Source: Phlebotomus papatasi
Lineage: Eukaryota; Arthropoda; Insecta; Diptera; Psychodidae
Reading direction: 5' to 3'
DNA length: 64,000 nucleotides
Assembly (NCBI RefSeq): GCF_024763615.1
Contig: NC_077224.1
Span: forward strand, 45,580,712-45,644,711
Shown: positions 35,630-47,986 of the stretch, piece after piece
How positions within the stretch are numbered: position 1 is the stretch's first letter
Layout: each line of letters starts with the position of its first letter
Notes under the pieces: generated by a model
What the model saw: only the letters and a program-made list of their open reading frames with translations
Told to the model about the DNA's origin: nothing
Databases searched by the model: none
Made by a program: the position numbers and the translations under genes

Positions 35630-37999
35630 TCCCTATCTAAATCAACTTACATTATTTGACATTTTATTGGTCGTCTTAATTTAATGTAACTTTAATCATC
35701 CCAAAAACGAAAAATTAAAATGCTTTATCAATCTCTTTGAGCTCTTCGAGCGTCCTTTTCTATTACCAAAATGATCCCATGAATCAAGATTTAATGAAAG
35801 TCTGTTGCAAAGAAACTTTTTCGGCTTATTAATGGATTAAATTTCCCATAAACATTCTTAGGCCATTCATAAATCACAGTAATTGACAGTTAAATCATTT
35901 TAATTGATGCCATAAAAGAACTTTTTGCTACCCTTCGAAGAAGCACCTCAAACTTTCGTCTGAGGAGAGTCAAAGGGAAAGTAGGACCTATTGACGGAAG
36001 AATGGCAAAAAGCTCAAAGGGGCCTCTTGTTGATAAGGCAGGAAAAAGTTATAGAGTTGAGAGAGAGTATGGGCAACTAAAGTGGATGCTGTATAGGATT
36101 CTATTCTTACAAAAGACTGTCCATTTATGGTGTTCCACATCCTTCATTCTCACAAACACCTTTTTTTCAAGCATCCCTGGTCTGGTTGCTCCCCTGTGGT
36201 GGCAACATGGGATGAATTAGTGTCAGAGAGGGGCAGCATAAAAGCATGTCACGTTGGAATTTATCATTTGCAAAATTTAATCCGAATGAAAGACTCTCTA
36301 GTATTACAAAAGAACGCATGGAAATTAAGTGGAAGGAGGGATGAAGAGAGAAAAAAAAGCATTTGTCGTTTATGAAATGAATTAAGAAGGGCAGCCAGGA
36401 AAAATGGGGAGAAAAGAACGGGAAAAAGCACAACAAAAAAGCTCAAGGGAAAAATGATTAACGCCCCCATGTCATTTGCATAGTGGGAGAAAATTTATTT
36501 TTCTCCTTAGAATTTGTGACGGAGCACAAGTTGGTACTGAAGCGGAGGCAAAGAAAAAAAAAGGAAAATGAGAAAACTGAGGGAAAATTTAGTATGAACG
36601 AGGGTTGACATTTATATCAAAATAATGCCATCACATGTGAGTTAATGCTTGGGTAGAAAAAGAAAATATTAAAGCGATATTTTTCTATTGATTGCCCCAA
36701 AACATTAACCCCTCCAACCACCCCATCCCACCCCAGAAAAAAAAAGCTCCATCCGTTAAAAGCTCGGTGTCAAGGAAAAAAAAACCGCCATTTAATGATC
36801 TATTAAATTAGAATTTAATGTAATCAGCAATGAAACCCAGCATGAGAGATTGTATTAACGAGAATGAGTGTAGAGTGAGAAAATGTCTGTTAGGTATGGA
36901 ATTTTCATTAGATTCTCCCGAAAAAACCCGCCCGAAAATTGCTTTTTCAGCCTTTTCTGTCCCAATGCCAAAACGAGAGAAAATGCGAAATTATATTTAT
37001 TTTGTGCTTATTATTGGGAAAAAGCGGAGCAAAAAGAGTTTTCTCTACCCCAGACTTTTTGAAGTGAAAGAAGGGAAAATGTGGAAATTTTAGCCACATT
37101 CCCATGCATTCGCGGAATGGGAAGCAATTCTCGTTACTGATAAGGAAAATTTTAATTGAAGAAACATCCCATAAGTTTTTCCATGGGAGAAAGAGAGAGG
37201 TTTTCCCTGACGCCAAATGGGCTAAAATTTTCATTTTTGATACAACCAAGTGCTGCTGCTTTTGATATTCAATTAAATTTATTATATTTCTAGTAAAATT
37301 TTAATTCGGCGCGAACTCTGACTGCAGGAAATTGCATTAAAGTGAATGGTTCACAAACCCAAAAAGGGGGAAATGAATTTAAAAAGAATGAAATTTTAGA
37401 TAAAAAGAAAGTTTCCATGGAGCAAAAAAATCAGGAAATTAATTGCTTGTATCTAAAATCTTCAATTATCACTGCATTATTCGGGAAAAAATTAAAATGT
37501 TTATCTAAATATTCTACATAAATTTTCGAAACATGAATTTTTTAAATTGTTTTTAAATTGATAAATATTTAGATCGGTCTTCAAAAGCTGCTTTGTATTC
37601 TCTGACAAAAATCTTCAATTATAAAGTATATCATTTCTTTAATACTTTAATCTAAATCTTATCAAACATTTTATATTTATACGCGTGTGAAATGGAAATA
37701 TCAAATATTTTTAAGTTTTCTTAAATTAAATGATATTTCAAAATTTGAAACATTCATTTTCTTAAATATTAAAGCTTGTCGAGAGGATGTTTCTAATCTC
37801 AAATTCTACACTAAATACTAAAAAACTTTTTAAAAAATCGTTTCTTGAAACTTCCAATCCCAAAAATTGTGATTGTTTTACTGTTGATTAATACTCAAAA
37901 TGTAATACACAAGTATTACATTTTTTCAAAGAAAAAGCTTCCAGTTTGAGTTAAACTACATTAAAAACACTATTTTTCATTTAAAAAAAAATATAAGTA
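35630..37999. other. No gene recognised; single-copy-looking DNA
   Basis: Purine-rich stretches (36340-36600) and open frames of 60-100 codons on both strands between 36000 and 37250, with no motif, splice pairing or codon bias that would choose one. It may be conserved non-coding DNA near the TPST gene; I see no repeats in it. Confidence 0.4.
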
Positions 38000-38681
38000 C
38001 ACTCTTAGAAAAGTTTAGACGTGATTACTAATGAAAATTAGTTGTTCGGGCGATTATTATCAAATCTATTTAAAATAGTTCTTATATTCTTAAAACATTA
38101 TACTCATAATAAATTTATTAGTAGTGAGAATATAAGACAATATTTACGTGGATAAGTTACGGCAATTATTTCATAATGCTTTCATACAATTATATTTGCT
38201 TGTGATAATTAAATGAAATCATTATCCCAACTAATATTGGTCACTAATTGCTTTCAGTTCTCACAACCAATGTAAATAGATGGGCCTATATTTTCATAAA
38301 GTTATGACTACTTTTCCAATAGTAAAGAGTGGGTTTTATTTTAGTAATGCGTTGAAGCTCTTTCGAATTTTAAGCAACTAATAAGAAATATGCATCACAA
38401 TGAATGCTATATAGTAACCACAACTAATATGATATAGTTATTACAGCCAATAAGATGGGTATCAACCCCATTTAGTTAGTAATTGGAACTAATATGTTAT
38501 AGTACCCATTACTATTTTGATTTAGTTGTGATAACTAAATGAAAAGGATACTTTAACTAAGTGTGGTCAACTATTTCATTTAGTTACCCAAACTAAATAT
38601 ATAGTTGGGTCTATATTTACTATATTTTATAGTTCTAATAGCTGCATATGAACTTGTACGAACTAATTTTTTCTAAGAGTG
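38000..38681. repeat. TIR element with cactcttag ends, copy 1
   Basis: Starts cactcttagaaaagtttaga and ends aactaattttttctaagagtg, flanked by TA. The phrases ttagttgtgataact, aactaatatg and aactaaatga recur through it in both directions. A second copy, inverted, is at 49967-50975. Confidence 0.85.
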
Positions 38682-38683
38682 TA

Positions 38684-39865
38684 GGGTGAATTGTGGAAAG
38701 GTAGACACTTAAGAAAAAGTTCAATTTCAAATGCATTTTTAAGCCGAATAAATACTTAATATTTTCATTTATTTTGTATCATGACATTCCTTGTGAAATA
38801 CTCTAACAGAATTTTAACAGTTTTTATTAGAAATTTCAACCAATTAATTAGAATATTCAATCAAATTAGAAAACACCACATTTTGAAAAGATGGACAAAA
38901 TTTTGGAAAGTGGGACAAAAACTTTTGGAAAGATGGACATACGGATATTAATGACAGAATATTATACGAAATATGTAGAAAACCAATTGTTAAGGGTTTT
39001 CTGCATATACTTGCACATTAGATGGTTATGCTAATCCCTTCTTTATATCCGGATAACACTTGATGAATTCTAATTACCAAGAACTGTAAATTTCATTCAC
39101 AAAATCAACTTGTCCAAGATTTCATAAAACTTGTTTTAAAAGTAACGCGAAATTAAATCACTTTTCTATCCTTTTTAAATGTAATATTTCACAAATATTT
39201 TTTATTCACCTTTTAAATGGATGTATGTCCTTCGATTTTCACTACGGACTTAATAATATTTCACAAATTATGCCGAAAAATTAAACAATACACTTTGATA
39301 TTTTCCTAGGAACTTCCAAGAGAAACAGAGAAAATGACAACTACCGTATGAAGTGTGAAGGTTATGAACATCACGAATGCAATACATTTTTTAAATTCTT
39401 GCAAGTCACCCTTTGATTGTTTATGGCTCCGGCACACCTTTTAGATTAAGATAATTTCATGAAATCAAAATTCACTATCCCTTTTATACTCGAACGTTTC
39501 GCATAAGTTTTCCTTACTCTTTCGCTCTTAAAATTAGGTCAAACTAAATTGAATTTAGTGTAATGCTTAAAAGAAGAAGAAGAAGAGTGAGAAAGAATGG
39601 GATGGACTTATGCAAAAAGTTCGGAAATGAAAGTTGCCTGAATTTCAATTTTATGAAATTTTCTTGGTCTAAAAGGTGTGCCGGAGCCACTAGTAACGAC
39701 TTTTGCATTTCTACTTCTCAAATAATCACAAAATTAGGTTTAATAATCTTTTTATCGAAAAGTGAAATATTTAATTGATTTATTATCAAGTTTTTAGGGA
39801 GGTGTCCCACATTCAACACTTCTTCGTCCCACTTTCCAAACTGTCTCGCTTTCCAAATTTTACTA
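38684..39865. repeat. Older repeat with ggaaag / ctttcc ends
   Basis: It begins agggtgaattgtggaaaggt and ends with ctttccaaattttact. Phrases such as ggaaagatggaca and tcccactttccaaa recur near the ends. It is split by the 39425-39688 MITE. Confidence 0.55.
39425..39688. repeat. 264-bp MITE with ggctccggcac ends
   Basis: Ends ggctccggcacaccttttag and ctaaaaggtgtgccggagcc are perfect inverts. They continue through atttcatgaaat on both sides. Confidence 0.92.
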
Positions 39866-39894
39866 GGTAAGCTTAAAAGTGAAAGTTTACCATG

Positions 39895-39976
39895 ATTAGG
39901 CTTAAATTTATTTAAAAATGGGATAAAAATCTCAATTTCAAAGCTGCCCCAAATTCAAAGGAGCTCCACTTCCCCC
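39895..39976 (+). repeat. Partial MITE, gtggggcacc family
   Basis: It carries only the right end: atctcaatttcaaagctgcc, then ccaaattcaaag and ccacttcccc, followed by TA, as in 16797-17011. Confidence 0.75.
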
Positions 39977-41587
39977 TATCACAAAAAAATGTTCTATAAA
40001 CCTTTTTTTGTTAGTTCGGTGTTTAGTGTGTATGTTGTATGAAGTTGAATTCTCTTCAAACAGCTGTGGGTAAAGAGAAATAATACCGAGATGATTCTAA
40101 CACCCTTCTGAGGGTTTTTGGAGCTCCGGATGCCTCTCGTTTGCATTGAGATCTAATCGGTGAATCTGCCTAGCTCTATTGCCTTGATTAATTGACCAAG
40201 TCAACAAGGAATGTGGAAGAATCTCTCAATGTTCTCCTCTTCATCCATGTTAGGATTTGAGGAATGGGATCATAATTCTAAAGAACTCCTCGAGAATAGA
40301 CAGATGAGATAACTTCCGATAATTTCAGGAGTAAACTACGGAGAAAACTTATACCAACTGAATTGTATGAACAACATCTCCAGAAAAAAAATCCTGTCTC
40401 TAAATTTTAGATTTTCCTCAAAATTCATTAAATACTGTGCCAAGGATGCATAACTAGTGCAGGAAATTAGTTTTAAATTTAAACGCATTAATAAAACAAA
40501 TTTGAAAAACAGCAGAGACTGCAATTTTAATTTTCTGAAGCCATCATTATCCCAAAAGACTTCCACAAACTCTGTTTTCTAATTTTTTTCCAGTAGTGAA
40601 ATGACAAATTTTCAAAGAAAAGAATTCCAAAAGCGCAAGACACTTGGGAAATGCTAGCAAACTGACAAAAAATTCTTGTAGTAAATTAAGCACAATGTAT
40701 AGGGGATTCTTTATTAATTCTCTTCAAAAATTTTATTTTAAGTTTAATTTTATTTTGAGCTTTTGATGAAATCTGTTCCAATGTGCATTGGCGTTATACT
40801 GACCAAAAATAGATAATTTTATCGGCTCCATTTCGTACTAGTCTAAATTGACTTAGAATTACAGTGCCCGTCAAAATTGACCCAATTTTTTGAAATTCTG
40901 TATAAAAATTTAATATTTCATGATCTAATTCCTATATCACCTTCAATTTTCGTTTCCTTTAAAGCTCTATTCTAAAGCTACTAAATGAGCCTTATAAGGA
41001 TTTTTTGAAGAAAATACAAAAAAAATTTCAGAGCCTTTTACAAAGAGGATGCATTGGGTCAGTTTTGTCGGTGGTGTCCAAATGCCACTTTTTGATCCTA
41101 AATTTTACTTTACGAACAATTAACGTAAATTTAGGATGCAGTATAATGGTTCCCGGGTTATGTAAGTCCTATTTGCATGATATTCTTTATGTTTTCTCAC
41201 TTATAATTACCAACGCACAATAACTTTTGGTTGTCCTCACCAAATTAACCATTTAAAAATATAGCCCGCATTAGAATGGACAGTATTGTGATAAAAATGA
41301 TCAGTAAAAATGAAATGATTGCCAATGCCGGGAAATTAAATTTAACCATTTTATCTTTTAGTGATTGGGAAGAATAAGAATTATTAACTGGAAACACATT
41401 TTGGGTTGGTAATTAATAAAAATTCAATATTGGTAAATAAAATAAATCTATTTTGGTCAGTAATTTTTCAAATTTTACTTTTTCCAATATTTTTTCACAA
41501 ATAATGGCCGAAGGTACACCTATTGGCACGACTTTTAGGAAAAATTAAATAAATTCACATTATTCGAAAGCACGAACGTTCGAAGGA
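39977..41587. other. No gene recognised; weak repeat traces
   Basis: Bases 40862-41058 have inverted ends (gcccgtcaaaattgaccca; gggtcagttttgtcggtgg) and are probably a short MITE. Bases 41550-41587 are an end fragment of the cgttcgaa family. Nothing else is recognisable. Confidence 0.4.
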
Positions 41588-42178
41588 AACACCGAAGTCT
41601 CAAGTTTTAAATGTAATATTTTTAATACAAATTCAATATTTTTTAAGAGATGTTGCTTGGAACATTGTAGAGTTTATCGTTTTTGTTTACTCAAAAATCA
41701 TTCTTAATGCGTTTTAGAATGAATAAAAATATAAACATAGCTTTGGGTAAAGTTTCGACCACCTTGATCCTTATAATTCCTTGCCCTTCCGAATTTCATT
41801 CAGTCTTTTTCACGTCATCTCGTTCATTTAAGTGATAGGGGGAAATCAAGTGATAGGGAGTGGGGTACCTTTGAAAGTGGGGTACCTTTGAAATTGGGAT
41901 TTTTCATCTATTTTTAAATAAAATTGAGATTTATCGTGATATAATTTAGCTGCACAAACAGATTGAGGAGCTAAATTACATTTTGGTATAGGTCAGTTCC
42001 ACTTAAATATAGGAGAAAAATCCCAATTTCAAAGCTACCCCACTTCCCCCTATTTCTTGTTTTTTATGCATTGTGTAATCTTTAAAGTATGCAAAAACTA
42101 AAAAAAAATTATGGATATTTGAGAAACAAAAGAAGTGGCCGAAATTGCAAGCTGGCTGAAATTTGGTACACTAACCCT
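41588..42178. repeat. agggtaac repeat family, copy 2
   Basis: Reverse complement of 7903-8300, ending ttggtacactaaccct. It is interrupted by the 41838-42050 MITE, which shows that this copy is older than that insertion. Confidence 0.75.
41838..42050. repeat. 213-bp MITE, gtggggcacc family
   Basis: Left end gggggaaatc...gggtacctttgaaattggga and right end ...aagctaccccacttccccc, with TA on both sides. About the same length as 16797-17011. Confidence 0.88.
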
Positions 42179-42240
42179 ACCTGAAGACTGTCCTTAAATC
42201 TATTTTTCCCCCGAAATTTTGCATTTTTTTTGGGGCAAGA

Positions 42241-42464
42241 TTTATTTATTTATTTTATTTCAATGTACCGGGCTTTTATTGCCATTTTGTACATTGTTCA
42301 GCTTACAAATTTATTATTCAGTTTACAATGTTTCGTGGAAATGTCCATTCAGGCGCTTCAATTATTTGCACCGGGCGGGACTCGAACTCACAATTGTGAC
42401 AGTCGAGTCGGGAGTCACACCGCCCAAGAGCCGAATGCTCTTACCAATTGCACCACGAACCCCC
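42241..42464 (-). repeat. tRNA-derived SINE, apparently full length
   Basis: On the minus strand it begins ggggttcgtggtgcaattgg, followed by taagagc (an RNA polymerase III A box) and, further on, gagttcgagtccc (B box). It then has a tRNA-unrelated body and ends in a run of ataaat units. An identical 14-bp sequence tttttggggcaaga lies on both sides (42227-42240 and 42465-42478). This is the target-site duplication left by LINE-driven insertion. The cloverleaf cannot be completed as a functional tRNA, so it is a SINE and not a tRNA gene. Confidence 0.9.
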
Positions 42465-42570
42465 TTTTTGGGGCAAGAATTTTGCTCAAATGTGAGTTTT
42501 TTAAGCAGGGAGTGCTGTAAAATCTGGTACAGTTGATACATCAGTTTTTGCTTACTAAATTTTCTTATTT

Positions 42571-42820
42571 AGGGTAAAGTGGTACAAGTTGGACAGTGGT
42601 ACAAGTTGGACAATGGTACAATTTGGACAGGGCTTTTCGTCTTGATAAATTTAGTACTTCATTTTTATTTGTATATTTTTAATGCTTCAGTTTTATAATT
42701 TGGTTCCTTGTGCTTAAAAACAAACTTTGTACTGTATTTATCAAGAAAAAATCCCTGTCCAACTTGCACCGGCGAATTGTCCAACTTGTAACACTAATTC
42801 CAAATTATACAGTTTACCCT
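42571..42820. repeat. MITE with tggtacaagttggac ends, copy 2
   Basis: Left end agggtaaagtggtacaagtt, right end ...cagtttaccct. The body is close to 21398-21610, with the same ttgataaatttagtacttca block and its mirror. Confidence 0.85.
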
Positions 42821-42919
42821 ACTTACCAAAAATGTTTTTCACAAAAAAAAATCCACATCTCACAGATTTAGAATATGATTTGGATAAAATTCGCTTGGCC
42901 AAAATTGTGCTACTACGCT

Positions 42920-43275
42920 AAATTTCGGAAAGGTTGTATATAAACACCAAAAACCCAAAATTTTTAAATGGAATGTTTTTATTACAAATAGATTTTTTAT
43001 TTCTTTTTCAATGGTATTGCAGTTTCAAATATTTATTCTCTCAAAAATTATTCTTAATTACATTTAAAATTGAATAAAAATAAATGTAGATATGTTTTGT
43101 GTGCAATATCGGACACCAAGTTTCTCGAAGATCCTCTTCCAAGAATTTTTCTAAGGAATCTCATTTGCAGAGCTAAGATTTTTTTGTTTATTCTTTATAA
43201 AACTATTGGAATTTGAGAAACAAAGGAGGTGTCCAATATTGCAAACTGTCCGAAATTAGGTAAAGTTACACTAAT
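42920..43275. repeat. Diverged relative of the agggtaac repeat
   Basis: It shares tttgagaaacaaaggaggtg, the ccaatattgcaaactg and gaaattaggtaaagtt blocks with 41588-42178. The order and orientation agree; the sequence is clearly more diverged. Confidence 0.55.
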
Positions 43276-44610
43276 TTCAGTTAAATTCATTCCAATCTCT
43301 TCTCTCTTCGGAATTTAAAGTGAAATCCCTTGTATTCAGTATAAACTTTTCGATTTATTTTCCATAAAAATCGATTTTTTGCACAAAACTCTCAAATAGA
43401 TAAATATCCAAGATCATTGAAAATTTCTCAACGGCAAATTCTCTGCTTCTCAGGGATAAAACTGAAAATTTCCAATCGCTCAAACATTACATTCTCAATC
43501 CAAGTGGAAAAGAAAAAAAAAGTCTCCCTTGAGGAATAAGAAAAATTCCCCATTTCTCTCTCCCTCGTGGTGTCATAATCGAGATAGACGGGCCAGAATT
43601 GGAGGTGTTATGTGAATCACGTATAAACAAACCCCTGAGCGATTTTTTTTTCTTAAAAAAGAAAAGCAGATACTTGTGTGAAATCATATCAATCGACAAC
43701 TACTTTGGGCGACAGTTGAAATCCTGGGGGAGGATTTTGAGGTGAACAGAGTACAGAAGTGACGTGAAATTGTCCTCAAGATCTTTTACATCAATTTCAC
43801 TGTCTCCTTCAACCACAATCAGACTTACCATCCACTGAAGCGGTGACAGAATCTCAAACGGATTTACTGATGTTTTTCCAAGGACTCTCTCCTTACCAAT
43901 CCTGGTACTCTCAAAAATAAAAGACTTATGGGTAAATTTATGTGTTTATATGCAATTTTTCTTATCTATTTCGTCTCCCTTCTTTCTTTTTTTTTTACAA
44001 ATAACATAATATTTACAATAAGATTTTTTTTCTGTGTCTTTCAAAGATAAAATATTAAACTTTGATTAGTTCTTGTTTTAGTTCTTATCTTCTCAATTTA
44101 ATTATTTCTCTTTCTCATCTTCATAAATCACTCATACCCCGGTAAAATCACAATATTTTTCCTCTTAAAATGTTCATTGTCAACATTAGTGAATAATTAA
44201 ATTGTCCTTCATTAACTAATTATTATTCTATCTTTTGCGCAATTAATAATTATTATCATATAAACAAATATATAATATATATATAGCACACATTATCAGG
44301 CAATTAATTGCACAATGAACAATTTTATTAGCATTTTTTCCGTCACTTTTAAAACTTCCACACTCGCTCGAAATTGATTAAAAAAAAAAGTAACCACCTT
44401 TTCTAAAAATCATATTTTCTGTAACGTTTTCAATTCGGTTATTCACATTTTGATAAAATAGTTTTTTTGCGCCACTTTTTGCAAAAAAATAAATCTGGTA
44501 CAATAAATAAAAGTTGGATAAGGAAAAAAAAACAATGTAAAAAAATATTCACACTCGCACACACAATATGCTTAATGCTATAGTAAATGCCTCATTCTAA
44601 TGGTCCAGTA
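43276..44610. other. Downstream flank of the TPST gene; candidate 3' UTR
   Basis: No second gene is proved. The minus-strand sequence 44324-44329 is AATAAA, about 280 bases beyond the TPST stop codon, and could be the poly(A) signal. A minus-strand donor-like site (atg/gtaagt) lies near 43829, next to a short open frame, but I cannot build an exon around it. Confidence 0.35.
44324..44329 (-). terminator. Possible poly(A) signal AATAAA of TPST
   Basis: Canonical hexamer on the TPST strand, in the expected place downstream of the stop codon. In AT-rich DNA such hexamers are common, so this is only a candidate. Confidence 0.3.
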
Positions 44611-44841
44611 TCACGATTTCATGTCATTATCGTCACCTCCGGCATTTCTAGGCATATCACCAGCCACGCCATCGCCTCCCCCAGCTTCAGTTTCACTCCC
44701 ACCTGCACCACCCTGATCTCCCTGTGCCTCAGTATCGTCTGAATTCGAATTATTATTCTCCTTCTCATCTTTGTCATACACCTCATTACGATTAAGAAGT
44801 TGATCCGCTCTGATATCCCACAACTTCTTATTTGCCTTTAC
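44611..44841 (-). CDS. Tpst: Tyrosylprotein sulfotransferase, last coding exon (C-terminal tail)
   Basis: The exon begins after an ag acceptor and reads VKANKKLWDIRADQLLNRNE, then changes to a low-complexity acidic and glycine-rich tail (DEKENNNSNSDDTEAQGD...GGGDGVAGD) and stops at 44611-44613 after DMKS. It holds 76 residues plus stop and joins the previous exon in phase 0. The first 20 residues resemble the region after the catalytic fold in animal TPSTs. The acidic tail is not part of the core enzyme; insect TPSTs are known to have long variable C-termini, and its role is unknown. It lies on the lumenal side if the usual type II Golgi topology holds. Confidence 0.88.
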   Translation of the reverse strand, partial: VKANKKLWDIRADQLLNRNEVYDKDEKENNNSNSDDTEAQGDQGGAGGSETEAGGGDGVAGDMPRNAGGDDNDMKS

Positions 44842-45384
44842 CTTGATGAAATACAAACCAAGCAAAAGAAGAAAGAGAAATAAAATACAAATTTTCCCCT
44901 GCTCTTTGCTCCCTTACAACGGGAAAATTGTGTATATATATAATATAGCAAATATTTTGTATATCATGGGAAAAATGCAAAAGGAACAAAGCGAAACAAT
45001 GAAGGGAAACAAACATAGTACCCAAATAGCCAAGAAAGGTCATCATAATTTGAGTTTATGACCTTTTTATACCCATTTCTTGGAACTTCAACATCCGTAC
45101 CTTATTATATTCTACCCAAAGCAGTAAAAAATGTTAATAAAGATGATCAAAGTTCAGTTTCCGATTATAAAAAAGCAAAAATTTAGTTATTTAATTCTAA
45201 CCTCAAATTTAAACAGCATGGGCGATTAAGTTACATCAATTTATAATGTAAGTTATGATTATTTTTTTATTAAGCCAGAAAAGCCAAGCTTCTATTTTTT
45301 TTTTAATTATTTTATAAACATTTTTTATAAACATTTGAGACTTTCTATTTGTATTTAAAATGTAATTCCGACATTTTTAAAGTA

Positions 45385-46112
45385 ACTACACGGTAAAAAA
45401 AATCGGAACATATTTGTTCCAAAAAAATTCTAGCTCGGTCAGACTCAAAGATACTCAACATTAGTACCGAATTTGTTCTAAAAATTAGTGCCTCAATGGA
45501 CACCGTAATTTTTTGAAACAGATTTGTACCTTCTAGGAAGATTTCTAGGAGGGACAAAAAGATACCCAATATAAGTAATGAATTTGTTCCGAAAGCAACC
45601 ATCGAAGCGAGAAGGACGCCTAATTTGTGGCATTTTACGAGCTACAATATTTATGGTTTCACTTTTTTTTCGAGATTCGAGATTCCCATCCGAGCTATTC
45701 ACCAAAAATTGCACATTATTTTAGGGTGATTGACTCTCCTTAGCTTAGTGTGTTTCTCTATTTTTGTACTCACGTGAGAAATTCGAATAGCAGAATTTGC
45801 CCCCTGCTAGCTTTCGCACATGATTTTGTAATGCACGCGTCTGTATAAAACACTGTTGACTTATTTGATGTTTTTTATGAACTTTCGCCACTGAAATCCA
45901 TCTCGACTGAAGTATAGGCCTTAAGTGTTAGACAAAACGGACGAAATCTTTTAAATTACACAAATTTGTTCCCGACAATGGGAACAAAATATCTATATTC
46001 GATTCCAAATTTTAGAAACAAATTTATAGAAAACGAAATCGACTCAAACTTGTAGATATTCCACCGACCGTATCAAAACGGTTCTAAAAGAAAACTTTAA
46101 CACAATCGCCAA
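45385..46112 (-). repeat. Repeat family rich in ggaacaaa, copy 2
   Basis: Reverse complement of the 1240-1945 sequence. Landmarks are cacggtaaaaaaaatcggaa at one end, then gtggcattttacgagctaca, then the gaccgtatcaaaacggttct block at the other. Confidence 0.65.
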
Positions 46113-46574
46113 CGAAATGGGAGTTTCTGGTTCTTCTATCAGGTCCTGTGAGCCCTTTGAGCCCCTACTTTTATTAATACACATTCACTGCTATCTTCCA
46201 CGCAACGGATATCAGAGGCTCCACTGAGATCCATTCAATTGTGATACTTTCTTGAAGCATTTTAAATTAATTCGATTAAAAATGCACTTTAGGTAAACAA
46301 CAAAAATTTCCAATTATTGCTATAACATGATCGCACTTTAGGTAAACAACAAAAATTTCCAATTAATAATTGCTATAACATGATCGCGAAATGCTATAAA
46401 AGCTTCAATATTTTGATCAGCCAAAAAAAGGATTTGGTCATTTGTTCAAGACGGTTTACAGAATCTTGGTTTTTTTCATTTTGTTTTTTACACTTTTGTT
46501 TTTCCCAGTTTGTCTTTGAAAATCTTATCTTTCATATTATTTTAAACAAGTATATTTTATTAAATAAAGAAATT

Positions 46575-46875
46575 ACAACAGTGTTTTGGGAAGTTTTTGG
46601 TTTCCTCCTTTGGGGCAAAGGGAATTTTCTGTGTTTTGGCAAGTTTTTAGTTTCGTCCTTTGAGGCAAAGGGAAATTCTCTTTTGGGAAGTTTTTAGTTA
46701 CGTCTTTTGAGGTAAAGGGGAATTTTCTGTGTTTTGGGAAGTTTTTGTTTTCGTCCTTTGGGGCAAAGGGGAATTTTCTGTGTATTGGAAAGTTTATAGG
46801 TTCGTCCTTTGGGGCAAAGGGAAATTCTCTTTTAGAAAGTTTTGAGTTTCGTCATTTGGCGCAAAGGGAATTTTC
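46575..46875 (+). repeat. Minisatellite, unit about 50 bp
   Basis: About six units of the pattern tgttttgggaagtttttggt-tcgtcctttggggcaaagggaattttct, with internal length changes. A stray partial copy is at 47467-47503. The 105- and 84-codon plus-strand frames are products of the repeat. It lies in the last TPST intron. Confidence 0.85.
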
Positions 46876-47785
46876 CTGTATGACAGATAAAATTTCCGAT
46901 ACTTGTACAAAATGTATGAAAGATAAGATTTCCAAAGACAAAGTTTCCAAAAAACAAAAATTACCGAAGATAAAGATTCCAAAGACAAACTGGGAATAAC
47001 AAAAGTGCAAAAAACAGAATGGATAAAACAAAGATTACCGATCCCGTTCAAGACTTTAGTGACAAAAAGATTTTAAAAACTCTTATAGCAAAATCGCGTA
47101 ATGCATAAGACTTTATCAACAAATTCTAACGCTCATCGAAAGGACAATTTGTATTAAAATGCCAATTCGGTCACGATCCACTGTCGGCTATTCCTTTCTA
47201 TAGCATACATTCAACAATAAAATTCCTAATTGAAATGAGGTCGCTACTAGGTAACTACGACGTAATAAAGACGTTCCCACGATGCTATATCGTCCCTGTA
47301 ACGTCATTACAGGGTTTACTACAACATTGTTCAACATTATTACGTTATGACGAGTTATGGTCAAAGTCCCTAATGCTAACGAGCCAAAAGCCAAATTCCG
47401 AAAAAGCCAAGATCCCGAATTCGTAATAGAGTCTTAGCTACTCTCACGATTGCATCTGCACTTGCTGGAGGCAAAGAGAAATTTTGTGTGTTTTGGGAAA
47501 AAATGCCACACATTATCCTCTGTCGTCGTATTCCTCTTATTTAGTAATAACTTTCCCGATTTGAGAACTCTCTCCAGTTGAAGTTTTTTCTCTGCCGATT
47601 CGAAGTTATATCAGAGAGAACTTACCTAAAAACCCGTTGAAAGTTCGAACGTTTAACGCGACGAGTTACACAAAAGAGAGCAAGTTCATCAAAAGGATGT
47701 TTATTTTAATAAAATTTTAATTCAAACGTTCTGCCATCCTGAAATTCCATAAAACTACACCAAAAATCACTTTTTCAGCACACGT

Positions 47786-47986
47786 TTACGTACTATTTGT
47801 TGACAATTGAAGTGTCAGGATAATACCGAAAATTAGAAATTGCACAACAATCAGCGCTAAAGCGGCGAGTATGCGAACTTGTTTTTTAGGCTTCCGCCGG
47901 TAGATTTTCGAACCGATTTGGCTTGGCTTTGGAGTGGCTTTGTCTCTTCGAAAGGTTTTATTACTGAACGGAAGGATTTTGAACAT
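47786..47986 (-). other. Short intronic open frame with one membrane segment
   Basis: The 66-codon frame has a basic start (RRDKATPKPSQIGSKIYRRKPKKQ) followed by a strongly hydrophobic run of about 23 residues (ILAALALIVVQFLIFGIILTL) and a short end. This is the shape of a type II signal anchor. An overlapping frame (47857-48063) continues upstream in another phase. The surrounding 47560-48120 is less AT-rich than the rest of the intron. It could be a remnant of an inserted gene, a nested small gene or chance. No family is recognised. Confidence 0.25.

Noticed and set aside
36002..37249. Several frames of 70-100 codons as genes
   Set aside because: They overlap on both strands, are rich in low-complexity stretches and show no splice pairing or motif.
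42241..42464. tRNA gene
   Set aside because: A and B boxes are present, but no full cloverleaf, and there is a tail and a target-site duplication: it is a SINE.
43829..43950. Minus-strand donor-like site after an open stretch (NPFEILSPLQWM)
   Set aside because: No acceptor could be placed and it lies beyond the TPST stop codon; too weak to call.
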